Shown in pieces: positions 1-9,546 of a stretch of 64,000 nt of DNA. The DNA comes from Otatea glauca. Its lineage: Eukaryota; Streptophyta; Magnoliopsida; Poales; Poaceae. The stretch spans positions 1,364,001 to 1,428,000 of the forward strand of contig CM070723.1 of assembly GCA_036346275.1 (NCBI GenBank), read 5' to 3'. The notes below the pieces were generated by a model, which was given only the letters and a program-made list of their open reading frames with translations, searched no databases and was not told the origin of the DNA. A program made the translations under genes and the position numbers. The stretch's first letter is position 1. Each line of letters opens with the position of its first letter.

Positions 1-738
1 TAAATAAGCTCTGTGAGGCTTAATAAATGTAACGTCGACCATAAGATTATCATACTATCTTTTTATCTAATAAATCTAGCCGTTTATTATTATTCCGCAT
101 TGTATGAAGTTGATATTACATCTATGTTGCCATTGTGTGCACTAACGTGATCCTATACTAGTGCAGTATACAAAGAGAGTCCAGATTTGTATATTCGAAT
201 CCCAACAACATAATCTTGCAGTACTAGACACAATTCAAAAGGAATCAGAAATGTACTATATATCTATATAAAACTAGTAGAGGTAGTTATTCATGGCCTC
301 ACTGCTGCAAAGATAACTCACAAAGTGCCGGTTAGATCCTTCTTAAAAGAAAGTGCTAGTAATATAGTTTTGGGCAAAGCTAGAACCAACATATAGCTTT
401 ATATGCTAAGAGGATTCTAGTGCTCCACTTCAAATTCTATGTATATCCAAATCCAAAGATCGAACAAGCCCAAATCAAATGCGCGGTGTCTACGTACCAT
501 CTTCCCGTGAGTGCATGGTTGATTCTCTTAACAAGTTACATATATGGGGATCCTATAAAAAAAGAAAAAGAAAATACTACTTATATGTGACATGACAACC
601 AACAAAGGACCATATAAGCACTTGATCGAGCTGGGAAGATGGCCGCAAATTAAGAGCTAGCTACAAACACACTAGCTGCAGGCTCATACTACTTTCTTCC
701 CGTGAGTGCATGGTTGGTTCTCTTAACAAGTTACATAT
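1..738. other. intergenic DNA with copy 1 of a local duplication
   Basis: No coding region is seen. Bases about 220-520 are clearly related to 6150-6450: both run through the same 'tagaaccaacatatag' and 'cagtgctccacttcaaat'-type text. Bases 541-690 are related to 1826-1986, sharing 'gaccatacgagcacttgatc'-type text. A phrase ending in 'ctcttaacaagttacata' occurs at about 505-540 and again at 699-738, so the segment also holds an internal duplication. The copies differ by substitutions and small indels, which suggests an old local duplication later split by transposons. Confidence 0.6.
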
Positions 739-1083
739 GAATTTTTTTTTCTAAATAAAATATTTTTTAAAATAATTTTACAAAACTACTACACCAATTT
801 TTTTTTACAAAAATACACCTATATCACCATTTTAAATTACGACAGAAGCTATGTAGTCATTTCAAATAGTGACAGAAGCTCTGTAGTCATTTCAAATGGA
901 GACAGAGGTCTATTCTGTCGTAGATTGAATTGGCCAATGAATTATTTTGTCGTAGATTCATTTGGTTAACAAGGCTAATGCTTCTATCGTCATTTCTAAT
1001 GACGATAGAGGTGTATTCTTGTAAAAAATTTGGCGTGTTATTTTTACAAAATTATTTTAAAATGTCTTATTTAAAAAAAATCA
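739..1083. mobile_element. Mutator-like MITE (non-autonomous, 345 bp)
   Basis: The two ends form a terminal inverted repeat of about 65 bp. The left end has 'aaaataattttacaaaa' and 'caaaaatacacct'; the right end carries the reverse complements. The 9-bp sequence GTTACATAT directly flanks the element at 730-738 and 1084-1092. A 9-bp duplication and long A/T-rich TIRs are typical of Mutator-superfamily elements. The interior is short, has no transposase, and repeats a 'gacagaagct.tgtagtcattt' motif twice (about 841-895). Confidence 0.75.
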
Positions 1084-1092
1084 GTTACATAT

Positions 1093-1699
1093 ACTCATGG
1101 CAGCAAGACTCGCAATGACCGAGAGATCGACGACGTCGCGGTCACCAGATCGGGAATGGATTGAACCCTAACTTGCAGATCATCCCCCACTCGAACATTA
1201 GGTGTGCATCGCCATGGGGCAGAAAATAAGGCACCACAGGTGCCATGCCCGCATGCTCCCCCACTTGAACCCTAAGCTCATAGCGCCATGGCCGAATCGC
1301 TCAAAGGCGAGGATGGCGGAGGCAACAGACACAAGCAGTGGAGAGCAAAGGCTAGTCGGGATGACTGGAACGACGGTGTGGCCGTCTTCATAGTGGCGAC
1401 GTACAACAGAGCTAGGAAGAGCGAGCAGCATTTTTTTCTTTAGAGGAATGGGGATCGGGGGCATGGGAGTGGAAATCGGGGGAGAGAGCCGGCAGCTGCG
1501 TTAGGAGGAAGCGAAGGAGGCGGGCGAGCAGCACGTGCAGGCAAGGGATGGCTAGGGTTCTGGGGAGCGTGGAGGCGGGTCGCCGAAGTGATTTGGCCCG
1601 TCCGTTCCGATTCTGCCGATCCCACGGTCCTGCAAGGGCCGGCGCTGCCCGTCCAATGACAATCCGATAGCTTTGCCCCAGACCCATGTGGAGCCGACT
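1093..1699. other. intergenic DNA, GC-richer, no recognised gene
   Basis: Short open frames occur on both strands in this moderately GC-rich stretch, but none resembles a protein family I recognise, and no start or splice context singles one out. Confidence 0.4.
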
Positions 1700-1823
1700 A
1701 ATTTGCCCAAAATAGGGAAAACATATGGGAGGCTCCCTGCTTGTCGGAATTCCTTCCGTTCAATTTGCCCAAAATAGGGAAAACATATGGGAGGCTCCCT
1801 GCTTGTCGGAATTCCTTCCGTTA
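1700..1823. repeat. tandem duplication, 62-bp unit, two copies
   Basis: The unit beginning 'aatttgcccaaaataggg' and ending 'ggaattccttccgtt' occurs twice in direct succession (about 1700-1761 and 1762-1823) with essentially no differences. The identity implies a recent slippage or unequal-exchange event. Confidence 0.9.
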
Positions 1824-1825
1824 TA

Positions 1826-1986
1826 AGAGTCAGTATATGGAGATTCTATAAAAATGAAAAAGAAAATGCTTCCTATAGTATGTGACATGACAACTAACAA
1901 AGGACCATACGAGCACTTGATCGAGATGGGAGCTAGCTGCCAATTAAGAGCTAGCTCTATATACACATACACTAGCTGCAGGCTCA
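1826..1986. repeat. copy of the 541-690 segment
   Basis: This stretch matches 541-690 with scattered differences: a shared 'tatatggagattctataaaa'-type start, 'tgtgacatgacaac', 'gcacttgatcgag' and 'actagctgcaggctca'. It belongs to the local duplication shared with 220-690 and 6150-6480. Confidence 0.75.
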
Positions 1987-2015
1987 AACTATATACATCA
2001 ACTCCAACTTGAGGG

Positions 2016-2736
2016 TGTGTTGAAGGGGGTTTATTAGCTCAGGAGCCTTCAGTTGCCAAGCATGCAGGCGGCGGGGGAGGCCTCCTTTGTGCCCTGCGGG
2101 AGGTCTCTTTAGACCCCGCGGGCATACCCTATGCGAGGCCTCCTCATCCCCCGCGTGTATTCCTATGTGGGCACGACCCACGGAAGGTCAACTCATGTCC
2201 CATAGACATACCTCGCGGGCAATCCTCCCGAGAGGTCCCCTTCATGCCCCGCGAGCTCTCCAAAGGAAGTACTGGGGTTGGTCTCCACTCCTCCAGGGGT
2301 CTTGCCCCGCTCTCCATTCGTAGGGCGCATGGCGGGGCACCAGGCCCAATGGCGTGTCCCCATGCAGGCGCCCATGGAGATGGGAGGGCGCCCTCGCACC
2401 ACTCGGGACCAACCGCCGAGGGGAGTCACCAAGACCCTTATAGGACCACGAAGTCAGTGGTCTGCCCTCACGGGACGATGACGTGGGATCCATTACTTCC
2501 TTGCGGGAATGACCAAGATGCCCCTGCCAAGGTCACTGCAGTAGGGGTAGGATGGTACTTTGTGTAACAGGTTGGGCGTCTATAAAAACCCACTGTAACA
2601 CAGGCTGGGCGTCTATAAAAACCCACTGTAACCCATACTTGTAATATGAACTTTCTCGAAATACAAGTCACACAACTGGTGTGTCCCCCGGGAGCCCGGA
2701 CCAAGAGACCCCTCTCTACTCCCCTCGGAGAACACA
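2016..2736. mobile_element. possible solo LTR, GC-rich
   Basis: The block starts TGTGTTGAAG and ends GAACACA, inverted ends of the TG...CA type expected for an LTR. It holds promoter-like TATAAAA boxes at 2581-2587 and 2614-2620, carried on a 33-bp tandem repeat (2570-2602, 2603-2635). It is much more GC-rich than its flanks. I could not find a convincing 5-bp TSD (GAGGG on the left, TTGGC on the right), so the boundaries and the call are tentative. Confidence 0.4.
2570..2635 (+). repeat. 33-bp tandem repeat carrying TATA boxes
   Basis: Two adjacent 33-bp units each contain 'gggcgtctataaaaaccc'. They differ mainly in ggttggg versus ggctggg. If the surrounding block is an LTR, this duplicates its core promoter. 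Confidence 0.75.
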
Positions 2737-3309
2737 TTGGCAGAAGTAGAGCATTTGCTTAGCGTCCGAATTTGTATAAACTCTCGTACCTACTATCTCT
2801 CTCTTAGATGGCGGCCCATAAGACGATGGGTGTCCACCCATACTTTGGTGTCCCATTTTTGAACATACCATACGACAGAGTGAGAGTGGCATGCACATGC
2901 AGGAAGCATTCCACCAACATTGCATACGTCGTCTCCCTTGTTGAGTCACACGAGTGTGCCTGCATGACGCGCGTGCGTCCTGAGCAAACCCACGATCGGT
3001 GCATGACTGACTACTCATCTCTGAATTAAAAAGGCGTGAAAAATTGCAAACAGCTAGATAGCTAGCAGTGGTCATTGAGTCGACAAAAAGTACTAGTGCT
3101 TGTCTATCTTTTTAGTGGTAGTTGGAAGAATATACTAAGACTCATGACCAATTCATTAGTGGTAGTTGGAAGAATATATTAGGTGCCCGTTTGCAAGAGC
3201 CGGAGTTTTTTTTAAAGCTATTTTAGAGCTTGTTTAGAGAGGCTTTAAGCCAATTTTAGCTTTTAAAAAACTAATAAGTTCCTCCCAAACAGTTTAACTT
3301 TTAAACAGC
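2737..3309. other. intergenic DNA with short repeats
   Basis: No gene recognised. Bases about 2960-3030 ('gacgcgcgtgcgtcctgagc' to 'catctctgaatta') recur at about 6510-6570. A 23-bp direct repeat, 'agtggtagttggaagaata' plus a few bases, occurs at about 3112 and 3157. The stretch 3183-3309 resembles the end of a hAT-type MITE ('gcccgtttgcaagagc'), but I could not delimit it. Confidence 0.45.
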
Positions 3310-3334
3310 CACTATTACAAAAGAACTTATATTA

Positions 3335-3602
3335 GACTCCTTATCACTAACGGTTTTGAAAAACCGTCTGTGATGAGGTCACAGACAGTTTTTTGCAAAA
3401 AAAAACAGTCAAGTGATGAGTCTCGGGTACATCACAGATGGTTTTTGGCTAAAACTGTCTGTAATGTGCCCTTCATCACAGACGTTTTAGCCAAAAACCG
3501 TCTATGATGTTCTCCCCCTCATCACAGACGATTTTTGGCTAAAATCATTTGTGATGTGCCCCTCATCACAGAAGGTTTTAGCTAAAAACCGTCTGTGATG
3601 AC
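3335..3602. repeat. CACTA left subterminal repeat array
   Basis: Repeated motifs of the form 'accgtctgtgatg' and 'catcacagacggttt' alternate in direct and inverted orientation at intervals of about 30-40 bp. The matching array on the right lies at 5836-5990. In CACTA elements these arrays are where the transposase binds. Confidence 0.8.
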
Positions 3603-3882
3603 CATGTCTTCGGTACATATATTAGAGGTTAGGGTTAGAGTTAGTGTTTGTACTTCTCCCTCGTCTCTCCGTCCTTCGCACCCCCATCTCCGTCGACTGA
3701 GCGTCTTCGCAACTTCGCCCCCAGCTAGCCCGAGCGTTTCCCCGGCTCCCCCCACCCGAGCGCCTCCCCACCTCCCCACGCCTGAGCGCCTCCCCACCCC
3801 CCGGCCGCCAGTTCGATCCCCTCTCCATCCCTAGCCGCCAGTGACCCAATCCCTAATCCCTCCGCTGGCGGCGCCAACGAGG

Positions 3883-4104
3883 CTAACGCCGAACGGCGCG
3901 GGGGTGACGCTGATGGGGGACACCAACCTCAAGCCGATCGTGCCGATCGTCGAGTTGCGCGGCGACAACATCAACGGCGTGGGAGCGTCCCGGAGCTAGG
4001 TTCCGTGTCGTGGTCTCCGACGGCACTGCCACCTCATCCGCGCTGTTTGCGGCAAGCTCAGCAACCTCGTGTGCTCTGGCCTCCTCCACCGCGGCGCCCA
4101 GAAG
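3883..4104 (+). pseudogene. captured fragment of a replication protein A 70-kDa (RPA1-like) N-terminal exon
   Basis: RPA70 binds single-stranded DNA in replication and repair; its N-terminal domain is an OB fold. In one frame the fragment reads LTPNGAGVTL...NLKPIVPIVELRG (3883-4000). In a second frame it reads FRVVVSDGTATSSALFA (about 4001-4050). It then returns to the first frame as GKLSNLVCSGLLHRGAQK (4051-4104). The order and spacing match my memory of the start of plant RPA1-like proteins. A stop codon (3998-4000) and two frame changes break it. It ends just before a GT that could be the original splice donor (4105). It is a transposon-borne pseudogene fragment; the family assignment rests on motif memory only. 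Confidence 0.55.
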
Positions 4105-5123
4105 GTTTGCTTCTTCCTCCGCCTTCCCCTCCCTTGCCTCGATGATGTTTGATTGCCTACGATTTGACCGGTTGAGGTTAGGGTTCATGCCTACATGGTA
4201 GTGAACTATTTTGTTCCATTGACCTGTTTGTGACATCATTCGAATTAATGTTGCTTGAATTGAATTGAATTATTTGGGGTGATTAGGTTGAGTTGTGAGA
4301 TGTGATCCAGATTGGTGCTGCTTGCAAACAGTTAGTTGATTGAATTTTTGTCCTACCGATCACAAAATAGTGTGGTATGTGGTTTGGTACATCTGTTGTG
4401 CATATTCAGGGATTCAAGTCGTGATTTACTGGTGAAGTAGCGATAACTAGGATACTGTTAGCCATTCTGCATTGCAAATTTTTGCTTGATATGTCACTGT
4501 GATATTCAGTAGAACTCATCATTTCATAAATAAGCTTTTCCCTTTCTTATTTTCTAATTTTTTTGACATTTCCAATGTATATGAAAGGATACCAAGTTTC
4601 TTTCATTGAATTGGGGAACTCTGTTGTCTGCTTGCCGCTAGAATGTTTCCAAATCAATGCTAGGTCATTATTGAATTGTCCGCCAGCGATTAGTCAATGT
4701 GAGAGTAACATGAGCTCTAAAATTCTGATCCCCTTTACACCTCTTATCTCTTCTTGGTGTTTGCTAATGTACATTCTGTGATATGTGCTGTAGCAATTAG
4801 GCCCTTGTTCTAATATTAAAGCAATTTGGAATTGCGAAAGGTGTCATGGCTCATATTGAGAATCCATTGGCACATCTGCATGGTACGCTATGGATTATAA
4901 GTGTCATGGCTCATAAAGTGATTTTATTGGAAATGCCCTAGTTGAGCCTTATCTTTCAGACTTTCTTACTTCTGATCTTCATTATGCCTTCTCTCAAAAG
5001 AAAAACTCCTTGCTTTCATTAATTCTTTTAGTCTCGTTTGTGATTAGTTTTTCTGAATGCTAATTCTGTGAATGCTCTATTGCGAATTTCCATTTTCCCT
5101 AGCTGACTTTATTCCTTTTGCAG

Positions 5124-5199
5124 TATCTAGATGAAAATAAGCAACTTATTTTGGCTATCTTGGAAAATCAGAACCTGGAAAAGATGGCAGAATGTGCCA
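5124..5199 (+). pseudogene. captured exon of a GRF-interacting factor (GIF/AN3, SSXT domain)
   Basis: GIF proteins are transcription coactivators that bind growth-regulating factors through an SSXT (SNH) domain. This 76-bp stretch encodes YLDENKQLILAILENQN followed by LEKMAECA, the core of that domain as in plant GIF proteins. It is bounded by an intact acceptor (ttttgcag, ending 5123) and a donor (GTATGT from 5200), so it corresponds to a complete internal exon. The first exon with the Gln-rich start and the following exon are not found. The reading frame is open, so the exon could still be spliced into a chimeric transcript of the CACTA element. Confidence 0.82.
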
Positions 5200-5835
5200 G
5201 TATGTAACAACTGCAACATTTTTTTTTGAAGTTTTTACAATTTGATATGATCTATGATTTGGCCAAATGATGAGCCATCCTGCTTTGTGGCACATACATG
5301 CATTAGTTGAATTTTCTCATGAGCAAAATGCAATTATCTTGTTTTTGATGTCATCTTCCTCTGATATTCGTTAATTGTATATATTGATTGTTACTGACAT
5401 GTCACGTGTCATGTAATAATGAAATTGGCATGTATTAGTTTCTTTGTTGTTTCATGTAATGAATAAATATGCAGCTGAAAAATAGTTTCTTTGTAACAAT
5501 GCACTCGATCCCCATTATGTATTAGTTTCTTTGTTGATTAGGATGTGTGCATTGTACTATGTTGTTAGATGGTGCATATCTAGCTAAACTGAAGGAGCCT
5601 AGGCATGCTAAAGTGAAATCATAGCAATTTTTATTCTCAAGATTCTTGCAAATGCAGATGTAGTTTTTTTTACCGTATTAAACTATGTTTGAATTGCACA
5701 TATTTTCACTCGGCATATTAAATCTGAAACTTGTAGAATTTTTGGTGTTAGGCATGATGAACTTGTAAATTGCAATTGTTTATTGTCAATCAAGATTCAA
5801 GGATGAATTCAGCTTGCTTTTGATAACTGGAACTA

Positions 5836-5990
5836 GAAGTGTGTGTGATGAGTACTCATTACAGACGGTTCTAGTTTAGAACCGTCTGTGATGTATCTTT
5901 TTACAGACGGTTTTACATCACTGACACATGGTTACAGACGGTTCGGAAAACCGTCTGTGACGACGATTCCGAGCCATCTGTGATGTTATA
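5836..5990. repeat. CACTA right subterminal repeat array
   Basis: Several copies of 'acagacggtt' and 'aaccgtctgtgatg' in both orientations mirror the array at the left end of the element. Confidence 0.78.
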
Positions 5991-6006
5991 ATATGTAGTA
6001 GTGAGC

Positions 6007-7465
6007 TTTAACAAAATACTAGTATATTCTTCATCATACAACATAGGAAACACCCATATAAAGTACATGGACACCCACAAAAGACTAAACCCTACAATAT
6101 AGGAAATACCAAAAATACCCTTTAACAAAATACTCCTCGGTAACCTTCATATGATCTCACAATACTAGACACAATTCAAAAGGAAAATGTACTATATATC
6201 TATATAAAACTAGTAGAGGTAAGTTATTCATCACTTCAATGCTGCAAAGATGACTCATGTGTCAGTAGTAATATGCTTCATAAAAGAAAGTGCTAGTAAT
6301 ATAGTTTTGGACAAAGCTAGAACCAACATATAGCTGTATATACTAGGAGGATTCAGTGCTCCACTTCAAATTCTCTGTCTAATCCAAATCCAAAGATCGA
6401 ACAGGCCCAAATCAAATGCGCTGTGTTCCACCGTACCTTCTTCCCGTGAGTGCAGGACAGTCGACAACTAACGAAAGACCGTATCAAGCGCACTTGATAG
6501 ACTCTGCGTGACGCGCGTGCGTCCTGAGCTAACGCATGATCGGTGCATGACTACTCATCTCTGAATTAAGTCTCGGTACCACGTACGAGAGATCGGAGAG
6601 CACAAGCCCCGCGGCTGCATGATTGCAGCTGGTTTGAAAAGGAATTTCCTGTCGTAGGTTGGAAAATAGAATATCAGAGAGGCGGACGTCGTTAGTTAGA
6701 TGGGCCGGTCGCCGTGAGAGTAAACACGGTCATAGGTTCGGATGTTAATGAAAGCGTTTTACTTTTGTCGGTATGTCTCTTGGGCTCAGGGTAGAGAGAG
6801 TGACTCCTTGTCTACCAATTTAAATATATTTTGTATTTTATTCTAGCTCCCCTGTAAGTGAGGATTACAATAAATTTTTATAAATGCTTAGTCTAGTATA
6901 CAAAGGCTATCCTACTCCTAATAGGGTGAATTAAACGTGAGCATCTTTGTTATTCTCAAGAGGTTGTAGTAGATCCTATGTCATCGCTCCCTAGATGTAG
7001 GTCTATGACTCTGGGGTCCCACGGGGTCTTGAGGCTCGGGTTCTCATTCGGGGGTCGATCTCACGGGGACCACTGGACTTAGTGGCCCTACTCATCAGTT
7101 AATACCGAGTGAGATGAAGGTGCCCCTCTATCTCCATAGGATCTTACAGGGGTGTCCTAACAGGCCGAGAGTTTAGTCATATGCCCTATACACGAGAACG
7201 AGACGAAGCACCCTAAAGGTCTGAACACCACAACACGTGCCCCTTGAACAGGGCACCTAGCAACACGCTCTATCCATAAGCTAGAAGTGGAGCTCCCGAT
7301 CCACAAGACGCATATACCCTTTTTATAGAACTGGTGGAGTATAGGGCCTCCCATCTAAGATGTGATGGGATTTCCTCCAATATTTCCATTTGCACGCGCT
7401 CGCTGGTTGCCTAAGCTACTGCACACTCACACTAGTAGTACTGATCAGCATTGTTCATCCGAGAT
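6007..7465. other. intergenic DNA with further copies of the local duplication
   Basis: Bases 6150-6450 match 220-520, and 6510-6570 match 2960-3030. The segment between the two matched blocks is shorter here than in the first copy, so this copy has deletions. From about 6780 to 7340 the DNA changes composition and could be part of an LTR or another repeat, but I see no ends, no TSD and no protein motif. No gene is supported. Confidence 0.45.
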
Positions 7466-7682
7466 TCATGCCGATGTGGTCGCCACAAGCTCTTTTGGTT
7501 TAGTGGGTGGTGTTGGCTGTTGCGACGGCGGCTGCTTGATCTCGATGCTCTTGATCACACATCCCTCCTTGCACCTTAGCTTGCGGGAAGAGCTTGTCTG
7601 CGCCCAAGGGGTCAGTGATGGTGACCGTGTTGTTCTTGCTGTCAAAAGCGATGCTTCTAATGTTATTCTTCACTGATGCCAT
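7466..7682 (-). pseudogene. heavy-metal-associated (HMA) domain protein, last exon, frameshifted
   Basis: Small plant HMA proteins bind metals through an N-terminal beta-alpha-beta fold. The 5' part of this exon reads IRSIAFDSKNNTVTITDPLG and then ADKLF. In the next frame it continues KLRCKEGCVIKSIEIKQP, a proline-rich stretch, KPKELVATTSA and a stop at 7466-7468. One extra C near 7586 explains the change of frame. The residue pattern (V/I-x-S-I-A-F-D at the second strand, then K-L-R-x-K and a basic turn) fits the second half of an HMA domain. The exon with the metal-binding CxxC was not found upstream (7683-7900). A TCAG just inside the 5' end could be the splice acceptor. It is a truncated, probably dead copy, or a real exon if the frameshift is a sequencing error. 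Confidence 0.62.
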
Positions 7683-7844
7683 GTATGTGTGTGTACATAT
7701 ATATATATATATATATTAAATGAATTAATGTTTACAAAGAAGTCAATCTACCTTGGCAGGAATGGATTGACATACTGGCTAGCTACTACTAGTAAGTATA
7801 CCTTGCAGTTTGCATATAAGTATAGAGAAACTCTTTTTAATTTG

Positions 7845-8556
7845 CCCATAGAGGCATATGTCCCCACAACATCCACCCTCAATTTGCTTTATGATTCGTA
7901 AAAACACTCTCCCCTCGCTCTCCCATCTTTTATCTCTCCCCCCGTCCCAGTACTCTCTCTATCTCCTACCAGCCGAACCTAGCTCCATAGCCACCGTCGC
8001 ATCATCTCCTCCCTCCGACGCGCCGAAATTCGGCCGCCACGGCTCCGCAACATCCGCTCTAAGATCCAGCAACCGCGGTTCGGAACATTGGATCCGACAG
8101 CACCGTGGCTTGGAATGGTCGGATCCAACGACGGTAGGCACGGCAGCTCGCCAAAGAGGAAAGAGGAAGAGGGGAGCAGCGATGTGATGGGGAGCGGCTA
8201 GATCCAGCAGAGGTGCGGAGTGGCTAGTGAGCAGAGCTCGCACGGCGACAGCTGAGGTGAGAGGTTTCCAGTGAGTGAGTGCGAGGTTTCTGGCTGGGTT
8301 TCCAATGAAACAGTGAGGATCCGGTCGATGGCAAGGTTTCTGGTGACGGTGGGATTTTCGGTTAGTGATGGCAAGATTTTTAATGAGATGGTGGGGTTTC
8401 CGATGAGGCAGCGTTTGCCGACGGCGATATATATACACTGTTTATGTTAAAAAAAATACAGTTGTGCATTGATTCACATTGCTAATATGGGCACAAATCT
8501 TAAAGCACTTTGAATGGTGGATCCCGTAGTAGCATATGCCCTTTCGGGCAGAAAAT
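7845..8556. mobile_element. probable TIR DNA transposon, class uncertain
   Basis: The left end (gcccatagaggcatatg, then ...catccacc) and the reverse complement of the right end (gcccgaaagggcatatg, then ...gatccacc) align over about 50 bp with mismatches, so imperfect terminal inverted repeats are likely. I could not settle a TSD. The interior (about 7910-8430) is GC-rich with a long minus-strand open frame of low-complexity composition. I recognise no transposase or captured domain in it. Confidence 0.42.
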
Positions 8557-9128
8557 CCATTTACTATAAGTAACCTTTTGAATATTGAGAAAATTCTTTA
8601 TTTGTCAATAGAAGTTGACCAATTCCCTAAAATGCTATTGCAAAAATGCTCTTTCCATCATTGTTATTCGATCTCAACTTTTGTCTCTTATTTGCCACTC
8701 AAGTTAGTTCCGTCAAGTCCGATTGCCATTAACTCCTTAAAAGTTGTTAGATTTTTCTCCGTCTATCCAAATTGTCCTCGGCCCCAAATGTCATATTATT
8801 CATTTCTACCCCTTTCTATCACACACACCATCTTCCTTCTCGCTATCTTCCCATCCTTCCTCTTCATCTTTCATGGCTCGCCGACTTCAGCTCCGCCCCC
8901 AACTTCCCGCGCTAGCTCCGGTCTCGCTTCCACCCATACCTCCCGTGCCATCGCTCCGATCACGCATCACCATCTCCAGTTGGATCCGTCCGCCATTGAT
9001 GCCGATCTCTGACTTGCCGCACGCGTGCCATCGCCTCCAGCCACCTTCGACCAGCTACATGCCACCGTCTCAGGGCTGCCTTCGTCCAGCTGTGTGCCAT
9101 GCCACCACCACCTCCGAGAGCTCCAGCC

Positions 9129-9529
9129 TGTTAGAAAAATCGACAACGGCAATACAAAAGGAAAATAAAGTTTGTGCTGCCCAAACTTCTGTAGCTTTTC
9201 TGGTGTTTTCCTTTCCTATTTATACTCTCCACAAAGGAGATAGAAACTTACATAAAAACAAGCCAAAAATCATGAGATTATCCTGGCTACTAAAAATAAC
9301 TAAATATCCAAGTTTAACTAAATTCCGGTACTCTGGACTATTTCAGAGACTTCAAATATGCAAAAACAAGAGAGACTAAACTGAAACAACTGAAGAAAAC
9401 AGAAAAAGAAGAAAACCATCTCTGATGAACATCAACCGTCTCAGAAGACACTTCCCAACCATCTTTGATGACTTTAGCAAAGTGTCTCTGATGACATATA
9501 CTCCAACAAGATTACATCTTCTATCAACA
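9129..9529 (-). repeat. Copia 3' LTR
   Basis: Downstream LTR of the minus-strand Copia element, ending TGTTAG/CAACA. A TATA box (TATAAATA on the minus strand) lies at 9217-9224. Its partner is 16484-16890, where the same box has decayed to a weaker form. Confidence 0.9.
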
Positions 9530-9546
9530 TTTCACCCCCTAATCTT
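9530..9546 (-). other. Copia polypurine tract
   Basis: On the minus strand this reads AAGATTAGGGGGTGAAA, purine-rich and immediately before the 3' LTR. That is the position of the primer for plus-strand DNA synthesis. Confidence 0.8.

Larger units (their letters stand above)
3310..6003. mobile_element. non-autonomous CACTA transposon carrying gene fragments (Pack-CACTA)
   Basis: The left end reads CACTATTACA and the right end TGTAGTAGTG, whose reverse complement is CACTACTACA. Both are flanked by the 3-bp duplication AGC (3307-3309 and 6004-6006), as expected for the CACTA/En-Spm superfamily. Subterminal regions hold many copies of a roughly 12-bp motif, ACCGTCTGTGATG or its complement, in both orientations. 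These are the usual transposase-binding repeats of such elements. No CACTA transposase reading frame is seen in the 2.7-kb element, so it would depend on a partner. Its interior holds pieces of two plant genes (3883-4104 and 5124-5199). Confidence 0.88.

Noticed and set aside
3183..3309. hAT-type MITE end near 'gcccgtttgcaagagc'
   Set aside because: Only one end is suggestive; the other end and the 8-bp TSD could not be located on either side of the CACTA element.
6780..7340. Possible LTR fragment (change of composition, 'ggggtcccacggggtc')
   Set aside because: No ends, TSD, promoter or second copy could be found in the window.
8536..9379. 158- and 211-residue plus-strand frames
   Set aside because: They run across the Mutator-like element end and into the Copia LTR, with no motif. 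Composition is pyrimidine-rich, not gene-like.
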